9,550 nt of DNA from an uncultured Kangiella sp. Its GTDB lineage: Bacteria > Pseudomonadota > Gammaproteobacteria > Enterobacterales > DSM-103792. The stretch spans positions 1 to 9,550 of the forward strand of contig CAMLNB010000138.1 of the NCBI GenBank assembly GCA_946481205.1, read 5' to 3'. Shown here piece after piece: positions 1 through 4,699 of the stretch. The notes beneath the pieces are model-generated. The model worked only from the letters and a program-made list of their open reading frames with translations. It made no database searches and was not told the origin of the DNA. The position numbers and the translations under genes are program-made. How positions within the stretch are numbered: position 1 is the stretch's first letter; each line of letters begins with the position of its first letter.

Positions 1-77
1 CGGGCAGCGTAGACAGCGGCCGAGTAACCGGCCGGACCGGAGCCCAGTATCAGCAGACGGTTGTGCTTGCGGTTCAT
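1..77 (-). CDS. trxB: Thioredoxin reductase, N-terminal fragment cut by the window edge
   Basis: The reverse strand from the ATG at 77 reads MNRKHNRLLILGSGPAGYSA and continues AVYAA before running off the left edge. This is the start of thioredoxin reductase, a cytoplasmic FAD/NADPH flavoenzyme that reduces thioredoxin. The GSGPAG motif (residues 12-17) is the dinucleotide-binding glycine loop that holds FAD, and the following YSAAVYAA matches the family closely. An AAGGAA ribosome-binding site lies a few bases ahead of the ATG. Only 25 complete codons are visible, so the NADPH domain and the CxxC redox centre cannot be checked. Another FAD-linked reductase is possible, but the LLILGSGPAGYSAAVYAA wording and the ald-lrp-ftsK neighbourhood favour trxB. 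Confidence 0.9.
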   Translation of the reverse strand, partial: MNRKHNRLLILGSGPAGYSAAVYAA

Positions 78-401
78 TGTGGTTCCTTGCGCAAAACAAG
101 ACGGGAAGGTGAGTGAGGAAATGGCCGGCATTCTACGCGAATTCAAGTGCGCCCGTGCCGGGCCCGATCAATCCTTGCGATAGAGCCGGGCAATCAATGC
201 AGGCGCTGGCCTGGGCTGGTTATTCTTTCGCCAATCTGTCACGGTCGGCCCGGATCGGCATTGCCCATGGACGGTGCTGTAATGGACATTGCCCGGTCCC
301 AGTGGCAAGGCTGCCGCCGCAGCGAAGGCCGGCGTAGCCACCCTGACCGCGGTGGCCATACCCGGAGAATGGTCTGGCCTGCAAGCCCCGTGTCTCAGAC
401 A
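78..401. other. Gene-free stretch between trxB and the acyltransferase terminator
   Basis: I see no convincing gene in these roughly 325 bases. The open frames here have no good ribosome-binding site, no recognisable protein motif, and either cross the terminator at 402-428 or run antisense to the neighbouring gene. The part nearest 77 must carry the trxB leader and promoter. Small dyads are present: GCCCG/CGGGC at 151-163, the palindrome ACCGCGGT around 345-352, and a 9-base inverted repeat CCGGGCAAT (186-194) / ATTGCCCGG (288-296) with a 93-base interior. None makes a known RNA or repeat family that I recognise. Confidence 0.5.
130..135 (-). promoter_or_regulatory. Possible -10 box for trxB (TAGAAT)
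   Basis: On the minus strand TAGAAT matches the sigma70 -10 consensus at five of six positions and ends 53 bases before the trxB ATG. No convincing -35 hexamer sits 16-18 bases upstream, so this is a weak prediction. The same octamer TAGAATGC occurs at almost the same distance (52 bases) before the neighbouring minus-strand acyltransferase gene. Confidence 0.25.
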
Positions 402-428
402 AAAGAAACCCGGCATGAAGCCGGGTTT
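402..428 (-). terminator. Rho-independent terminator of the acyltransferase gene
   Basis: A perfect 9-base inverted repeat, AAACCCGGC (406-414) and GCCGGGTTT (420-428), encloses a 5-base loop. Read on the minus strand, the stem ends in TTTCTTTT, a good uridine tract. It lies 24 bases beyond the stop codon of the minus-strand membrane protein gene, the expected place for its terminator, and would keep that transcript from running into trxB. Confidence 0.8.
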
Positions 429-452
429 ATCTGTGCTCACCGCACGGTTCTC

Positions 453-1568
453 CTACTGATTTTTTTGCTGGCGCTGACTCCACCAATGTACGGCGGCATA
501 CAGCACCAGCAAGGTAATCAACCAAGCCAACCAGGTGCGCAACAAGCTGTATTCATAGCCGGGTGGGAAATACGGTTGTGGGCCAAACAACACCGGTTTG
601 CTGCCGTACATGGTGTGCATGTACAGCAATGATGCAGCATGGATCAACGGAATGTGCAGGACGTAAACAAACAAGGGATGTCGACCAAACAGCATCAGGC
701 CTTTGTCCAACGGTGGTGTCCATTTGTCGAACAATGCCAGCAGCAGCAAGGCTGGCCCCAGCGTCATGCAGAGATAAAGCAGCGACGGTGGATATTTGCT
801 GGCATCCAGATACGAAATCAGCGTGTACAACGCCCCTTGTGCTTGCGGCGCCCACGATTGGTGATCGCCATAAATATTGAAGCTCCGCAGCAATACGAAC
901 AGACCTATGGTCGCCAGACCGGCCGTCAACAATTTCCGATTACGACGCTCCGGCGCGGTCATCAGCCAGTCGCCTAGCAGATAGCCGGCCGCCATCACGC
1001 CAAGCCAGGGAATCAACGGGTAGGCGACGAAGATGCCAAAACCGGACTCATGCAGCGGATAGTAGTTCTGAAAATGCAGCAAGCCCCAGAAAATACCCAA
1101 GTCCTGCTGCCAAGCGCCATCGAGCAGGTTGTGCAGAAAAATCTGGCTGAAAGCAAACAGCGCAATGGCCCAGCGCGGCAGATAGATCAGGCCGGCGAGC
1201 ACGATCATGCTGATGCCCAGCGCCCAGATCACCTGCAGAAAGAAGAACGTAAACCCGAACTGCCAGCTCAGGTTGATGACCGTGATCTCCAACACCACCA
1301 ACATCAGCCCGCGGGTGAGCAAATATTTGGCCTGCGCCGCTTTGCCGTATTTCTGTTCGCGGACAAACGCCGACGTGCCGGCCAGCAACACAAACACCGG
1401 CGCGCACAGATGGGTGATCCAGCGGGTGAAAAACCAGCCCGGCGTGGTGCCGGGCAAATCGTCTGGCCAAAACGGTGTCGGCGAGAAGAAATCGCGGACA
1501 TGATCCAGAACCATCAACGCAATCACCAGGCCACGCAGCCGATCGATACCGAGCAGGCGTCCATTCAT
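453..1568 (-). CDS. DUF1624 / HGSNAT-like membrane acyltransferase-family protein
   Basis: This 371-residue protein is very hydrophobic, with about nine or ten membrane segments (roughly 11-28, 53-70, 84-104, 106-128, 131-148, 180-198, 214-229, 262-280, 292-312, 343-362), so it sits in the inner membrane. The N-terminal pattern IDRLRGLVIALMVLDHVRDF and the later RWITHLCAPVFVLLAGTS are typical of bacterial DUF1624 proteins, which resemble the catalytic domain of heparan-alpha-glucosaminide N-acetyltransferase. Conserved-looking histidines are at residues 23, 53, 297 (GRHPLF) and 305 (VLHIPLIH). Family knowledge suggests acyl transfer across the membrane to a sugar or envelope molecule; the substrate here is unknown. 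The start is fixed by AAGGAG (1577-1582), eight bases ahead of the ATG. It is divergent from the SRPBCC-merR pair, so it may belong to the same regulon, which is inference only. Confidence 0.85.
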   Translation of the reverse strand: MNGRLLGIDRLRGLVIALMVLDHVRDFFSPTPFWPDDLPGTTPGWFFTRWITHLCAPVFVLLAGTSAFVREQKYGKAAQAKYLLTRGLMLVVLEITVINLSWQFGFTFFFLQVIWALGISMIVLAGLIYLPRWAIALFAFSQIFLHNLLDGAWQQDLGIFWGLLHFQNYYPLHESGFGIFVAYPLIPWLGVMAAGYLLGDWLMTAPERRNRKLLTAGLATIGLFVLLRSFNIYGDHQSWAPQAQGALYTLISYLDASKYPPSLLYLCMTLGPALLLLALFDKWTPPLDKGLMLFGRHPLFVYVLHIPLIHAASLLYMHTMYGSKPVLFGPQPYFPPGYEYSLLRTWLAWLITLLVLYAAVHWWSQRQQKNQ

Positions 1569-1619
1569 TGCAATTGCTCCTTCATCGTCATCGTCCAGTG
1601 AGATCTCTTTACGGGCTGC

Positions 1620-1625
1620 ATTCTA
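1620..1625 (-). promoter_or_regulatory. Possible -10 box for the acyltransferase gene (TAGAAT)
   Basis: TAGAAT on the minus strand fits the -10 consensus at five of six positions, 52 bases ahead of the ATG. A TTGACG lies upstream (1638-1643 on the plus strand), but only 12 bases away, too short for a normal sigma70 spacer. The promoter call is therefore weak. Confidence 0.25.
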
Positions 1626-1747
1626 GTCACGCGCTACCGTCAACGGCCTGTCAGCAGCATGGTTCCGCCGTACTGACATGACGACGCTCGGTGGCTTGAC
1701 CCGATCACAGCTTCACCCCTCAGGCTACGGCCACACGACCATACCTT

Positions 1748-1755
1748 GAGGAAAG
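1748..1755 (+). promoter_or_regulatory. Ribosome-binding site of the SRPBCC gene
   Basis: GAGGAAAG lies just ahead of the ATG at 1760; the GAGGA core has 7 bases of spacing. It fixes the start of this gene, as no other in-frame start is as well placed. Confidence 0.75.
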
Positions 1756-1759
1756 CCCC

Positions 1760-2224
1760 ATGCCTGCCATTCTGGCCGAGCACGTCGATTACAGCTATCT
1801 ACAAACCATCCAAGCGTCGCCTGCCGAGATGTTTCCGCTGCTGTGTCCAGAACGGGAGAAAGACTGGATACCCGGTTGGGATGCCCGAATGATTCACTCG
1901 CATTCCGGTGTCGCCGAGCCGGCGGCGGTGTTTGCCACGCCACACGCCGATGGCGAGACAATCTGGTATACCGTGGCGCATGAACCGCCGCACCATGTCC
2001 GCTTTGTTCGATTTCAGCCCGATGGTGTTGTGGTAGATATCGCGATCACGGTCAGCCCACTTGGCGATGCGCAATCCTCGGTAGCAATTCGTTACCGCTT
2101 TACTGCAATCAATGACAGTGGCGTACAAGCCGTGCGTCAGTTCACCCCAGCAGCCTGGCAGGAGATGATGCAGCGATGGCAAGCTCTGATGAACGACTGG
2201 CTCAGCCAGCAGAAAAACCGCTGA
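1760..2224 (+). CDS. SRPBCC (START/Bet v1-like) family protein
   Basis: A 154-residue soluble protein with no signal peptide. Its layout fits the SRPBCC helix-grip fold: a first strand (YSYLQTIQASPAEMFPLL, residues 11-28), a central antiparallel sheet, and a long C-terminal helix (about 131-150, AAWQEMMQRWQALMNDWLSQ). The segment REKDWIPGWDARMIHS (32-47), followed by SGVAEPAAVFATP (49-61), is characteristic of a bacterial SRPBCC subgroup. Such proteins bind hydrophobic ligands in a cavity, but no ligand or reaction can be named here. The gene is overlapped by 49 bases by the following merR gene, so both are probably made from one transcript with coupled translation. That suggests it either supplies or shares a ligand with the regulator, or is simply controlled by it. 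Confidence 0.8.
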   Translation: MPAILAEHVDYSYLQTIQASPAEMFPLLCPEREKDWIPGWDARMIHSHSGVAEPAAVFATPHADGETIWYTVAHEPPHHVRFVRFQPDGVVVDIAITVSPLGDAQSSVAIRYRFTAINDSGVQAVRQFTPAAWQEMMQRWQALMNDWLSQQKNR

Positions 2225-2745
2225 CGATATCCGCGCTGGGCCGTCGTTTCGGCGTGTCTCGCAGCACACTGTTGTACTACGACAAGCTCGGTTTGCTCGC
2301 GCCATCGGGCCGTACAGCGGCCGGCTACCGCTTGTATTCTGTGGCGGATATCACGCGGCTGACTCGTATCATGGAGCTTCGCGCGGCAGGCATGCCGCTG
2401 GAGCAAATTCAATCGGTGCTGGACAGTCGCTCCTCGCTAAGCGTTTTACTGCAACAGCAGTTACTGGCTGTGAATGCACAGATGCAACTGCTACGCGAGC
2501 AGCAAGCCGTGTTGCTGGCCATGCTCGGCCAGCCGGGCGAGCAGGGGATGGCATTGCGCTTATCCAAGGACGCGTGGACTGAGATGTTTCGTCGCATCGG
2601 CATGAGTGATGACGAGATGTGGCGCTGGCATGCCGCATTCGAACAAAGCCGTCCGGAGGCGCATCAGCTGTTCCTGGAATCACTTGGTGTTACCGCCAGC
2701 GAGATTGCCCGGATCCGACAGCGCTCGCGTGAGCTTGTCGTCTGA
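2176..2745 (+). CDS. MerR-family transcriptional regulator
   Basis: A 189-residue regulator. The N-terminal MerR winged helix-turn-helix spans about residues 17-55 (ISALGRRFGVSRSTLLYYDK, then GLLAPSGRTAAGYRLYS), with the family's YYDKLGLL and GYRLY signatures. The rest of the DNA-binding domain runs to about 82, followed by a dimerisation helix (about 86-117) rich in Gln and Leu. The C-terminal region (125-189) contains WRWHAAFEQSRPEAHQLFLE and is probably an effector or helical domain. There is no cysteine, so it cannot be a thiol-based metal sensor like MerR, CueR or ZntR, nor a SoxR-type iron-sulphur protein. The ATG at 2176 has GGAG 11 bases upstream and lies inside the SRPBCC gene; the next plausible in-frame start is only a CTG at 2221. 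The target promoter is unknown; self-control of the pair or the divergent acyltransferase gene are natural candidates. Confidence 0.9.
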   Translation: MASSDERLAQPAEKPLTISALGRRFGVSRSTLLYYDKLGLLAPSGRTAAGYRLYSVADITRLTRIMELRAAGMPLEQIQSVLDSRSSLSVLLQQQLLAVNAQMQLLREQQAVLLAMLGQPGEQGMALRLSKDAWTEMFRRIGMSDDEMWRWHAAFEQSRPEAHQLFLESLGVTASEIARIRQRSRELVV

Positions 2746-2753
2746 AGCTGCAA

Positions 2754-2787
2754 AACAAAAAGCCCGGCAAATGCCGGGCTTTTTGTT
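2754..2787. terminator. Bidirectional rho-independent terminator between merR and ald
   Basis: The core is a 12-base perfect stem, AAAAAGCCCGGC (2757-2768) and GCCGGGCTTTTT (2773-2784), with a 4-base AAAT loop; pairing extends to 15 bases when flanking ACA/TGT is included. Both strands end the stem in a run of T, so it can stop merR transcription rightward and ald transcription leftward. It begins 8 bases after the merR stop and lies 28 bases beyond the ald stop. Confidence 0.93.
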
Positions 2788-2814
2788 GAAGCGATTGAAT
2801 GCAACCAGAATCGC

Positions 2815-3933
2815 TTACAGACCGAGCGCTTTTTCCGCCGGCACGTATTCCATCTTGAAACCTTCCGCGACCGGCTTGTAGGTCACTTTGCCAGCGTGAA
2901 CGTTCAGGCCGTTGCGCAGATGCACGTTATCGGCCAGCGCTTTCTTGGCGCCTTTGTTCGCCAGTTCAATGATGAACGGCAACGTGGCGTTGTTCAGCGC
3001 GAAGGTCGAGGTGCGCGGCACTGCGCCCGGCATGTTGGCAACGCAGTAGTGGACCACGTCGTCAACGATGTAGGTCGGTTCAGCGTGCGTGGTGGCGTGC
3101 GCAGTTTCGAAGCAACCGCCTTGGTCAATGGCAACGTCAACGACAGCCGAACCCGGCTTCATGCGCTTGACCATGTCCGCGGTAACGAGCTTCGGTGCTG
3201 CAGCACCTGGGATCAACACGCCGCCGATGACGAGATCGGCATCCAGCACATGACGCTCAACGGCATCGGCGCTCGAGAACACGGTTTCAATGCGGGTGCC
3301 AAACTGCGCAACGAGGCGACGCAGCACATCGACGTTGCGATCCAACACGATCACTTGCGCGCCGATACCAACCGCCATCAGCGCGGCGTTCGCGCCAACG
3401 ACACCGCCGCCGAGAATGACGACTTTGCCGTGCTCAACACCCGGGACGCCGCCGAGCAGAATGCCGCGGCCGCCATTGGCTTTTTGCAGCGCAGTGGCAC
3501 CGGCTTGAATCGACATGCGACCGGCCACTTCCGACATCGGTGCCAGCAGCGGCAGACCGCCAGTGGCCGAGGTCACCGTTTCGTAGGCGATGCAGGTGGC
3601 TTTCGATTTGATCAGGTCTTCGGTTTGCGGCAGATCCGGCGCCAGGTGCAGGTAGGTGAACAGGATCTGGCCTTCGCGCAGACGGGCACGCTCAACGGCT
3701 TGCGGCTCTTTGACCTTGACGACCATCTCGGCCTTGGCAAAGACCTCGTCAGCGGTCGCCAGCACTTTGGCGCCAGCAGCTTCGTAGTCGGCGTCGGTAA
3801 AGCCAATGCCGATACCGGCGTTGTGCTCGACGATGACGCTGTGGCCTTGCAGCACCAGCTCGCGGACCGAGGCCGGCACCATGCCGACGCGATATTCGTG
3901 GTTCTTAATTTCCTTTGGTACACCGATCAACAT
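2815..3933 (-). CDS. ald: Alanine dehydrogenase
   Basis: A 372-residue enzyme that catalyses reversible NAD-dependent oxidative deamination of L-alanine to pyruvate and ammonia in the cytoplasm. The sequence starts [17 protein letters not shown], the family signature. Known active-site residues fall at their usual numbers: Arg15, Lys75 (KVKEP), His96 (YLHLA) and Asp270 (VDVAIDQGG). The NAD-binding Rossmann loop GGGVVG is at 175-180. An upstream in-frame ATG at 4011 would add 26 residues, but the ATG at 3933 has a good AGGAG site and matches the family N-terminus, so 3933 is preferred. It is divergent from lrp, a usual partnership in which an Lrp-type regulator responds to alanine or leucine and controls ald. 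Length and motifs are normal and the gene looks intact. Confidence 0.97.
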   Translation of the reverse strand: MLIGVPKEIKNHEYRVGMVPASVRELVLQGHSVIVEHNAGIGIGFTDADYEAAGAKVLATADEVFAKAEMVVKVKEPQAVERARLREGQILFTYLHLAPDLPQTEDLIKSKATCIAYETVTSATGGLPLLAPMSEVAGRMSIQAGATALQKANGGRGILLGGVPGVEHGKVVILGGGVVGANAALMAVGIGAQVIVLDRNVDVLRRLVAQFGTRIETVFSSADAVERHVLDADLVIGGVLIPGAAAPKLVTADMVKRMKPGSAVVDVAIDQGGCFETAHATTHAEPTYIVDDVVHYCVANMPGAVPRTSTFALNNATLPFIIELANKGAKKALADNVHLRNGLNVHAGKVTYKPVAEGFKMEYVPAEKALGL

Positions 3934-4127
3934 GGAGCTTCTCCTCGAAAGAACCTGGATTCTCAAAAAGCCGGTCTTGGCCGCGTCTGCCACCGGAATC
4001 TGCTGGCTCAAAACGCTGGCACAAAATTTTTCGCTATTTTAGTTAGCAAACGGCAGATTTTTTCCCTAATATTGCTCGTAAGCCGGAGTTTTCACTAAGT
4101 CATTACCAAAAGGCAGCATAAAATCCT
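3934..4127. promoter_or_regulatory. Divergent ald-lrp control region
   Basis: This 194-base gap carries the starts of both transcripts. The lrp-proximal half (about 4020-4125) is much richer in A and T than the surroundings, with A/T tracts typical of Lrp-bound DNA. A candidate lrp promoter is TTAGCA (4043-4048) and TAATAT (4067-4072) with an 18-base spacer. I could not pick one clear ald promoter; TAAAAT-like -10 boxes lie on the minus strand without a good -35. Confidence 0.55.
4054..4068 (+). promoter_or_regulatory. Possible Lrp-binding site
   Basis: CAGATTTTTTCCCTA agrees at 12 of 15 positions with the E. coli Lrp consensus YAGHAWATTWTDCTR. It falls between the proposed -35 and -10 of lrp, a place suited to autoregulation and to joint control of ald. 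The consensus is degenerate and AT-rich DNA matches it easily, so this is suggestive only. Confidence 0.35.
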
Positions 4128-4616
4128 GTGCGTGCACGAAAAATCCAGATTTATCAATTAGATAGGATCGATCGCAAGATCCTGCGCGAGCTCCAGCGCG
4201 ACGGCCGGCTGGCCAATGTCGAGCTCGCCAAGCGGGTCGGGCTATCTGCCACGCCTTGTCTTGAGCGCGTGAAAAAGCTCGAGGAAGAGGGTTACATCAG
4301 CGGTTACCATGCCCACCTCAATCCGACCAAGCTCGCGGCGGGCCTGCTGGTCTTTGTGGAAATCCGGCTGGTCCGAACCTCGGCTGATGTGTTCGATGCC
4401 TTTAAAAAGGCGGTGGTCGCGCTGCCGCAGGTCATGGAATGCCACCTGGTTTCCGGCGATTTTGATTACCTGATCAAGGCGCGGGTGGCCGACATGGTGG
4501 CGTACCGGCAATTGCTGGGCGAAACCCTGCTGACCCTGCCGGGGGTGTCCGGCTCGCGCAGCTACGCGGTGATGGAAGAGGTCAAAGAGACCATGAGCCT
4601 GGCTGTAGCGGACTAG
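4128..4616 (+). CDS. lrp: Leucine-responsive regulatory protein, Lrp/AsnC family
   Basis: A 162-residue global regulator, almost the same length as E. coli Lrp (164) and similar throughout. The N-terminal winged helix-turn-helix covers about residues 11-60 (LDRIDRKILRELQRDGRLAN, then VELAKRVGLSATPCLERVKK). The C-terminal RAM/AsnC ligand-binding domain (about 72-153) contains ECHLVSGDFDYLIKARV, the strongly conserved segment that forms the octamer and amino-acid pocket. Translation starts at a GTG: the in-frame TAA at 4119 excludes anything earlier, and starting later would cut into the helix-turn-helix domain. The AAAAGG motif (4108-4113) is 14 bases upstream, longer than ideal, so translation may be modest. 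Divergence from ald suggests alanine-dependent control. ftsK follows after 83 bases. Confidence 0.95.
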   Translation: MRARKIQIYQLDRIDRKILRELQRDGRLANVELAKRVGLSATPCLERVKKLEEEGYISGYHAHLNPTKLAAGLLVFVEIRLVRTSADVFDAFKKAVVALPQVMECHLVSGDFDYLIKARVADMVAYRQLLGETLLTLPGVSGSRSYAVMEEVKETMSLAVAD

Positions 4617-4667
4617 TCCAGCCCGAACAAGCAGTGATTTAGATGGGTAATTCTCATTTAATATCAG

Positions 4668-4673
4668 TACAAT
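4668..4673 (+). promoter_or_regulatory. Possible -10 box for ftsK (TACAAT)
   Basis: TACAAT matches the -10 consensus at five of six positions and lies in the AT-rich lrp-ftsK gap, 27 bases before the ATG. No clear -35 hexamer is present at 16-18 bases, so it would need an activator, or the gene may be read from the lrp promoter. Confidence 0.3.
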
Positions 4674-4699
4674 AGCGCAAATACTTGAGACAGTTTCTT

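Noticed and set aside
105..112. GGGAAGGT as a second KOPS
   Set aside because: It fails the last position of GGGNAGGG, and a single near match is expected by chance.
168..440. Minus-strand 90-codon open frame in the gap
   Set aside because: Its first codons lie in and beyond the terminator stem, and the composition resembles non-coding GC-rich DNA.
147..632. Plus-strand open frame running through the trxB upstream region into the acyltransferase gene
   Set aside because: It crosses the 402-428 terminator and runs antisense into the membrane protein; there is no good ribosome-binding site or domain.
3934..4011. Upstream ATG start for ald
   Set aside because: It would add 26 residues not found in alanine dehydrogenases; the ATG at 3933 has AGGAG at good spacing and gives standard active-site numbering.
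2896..4098. Long open frame (400 codons) on the plus strand opposite ald
   Set aside because: It is antisense to a well-supported alanine dehydrogenase with all active-site residues; its His/Arg/Asn-rich translation has no recognisable domain. Such antisense frames are common in GC-rich genes.
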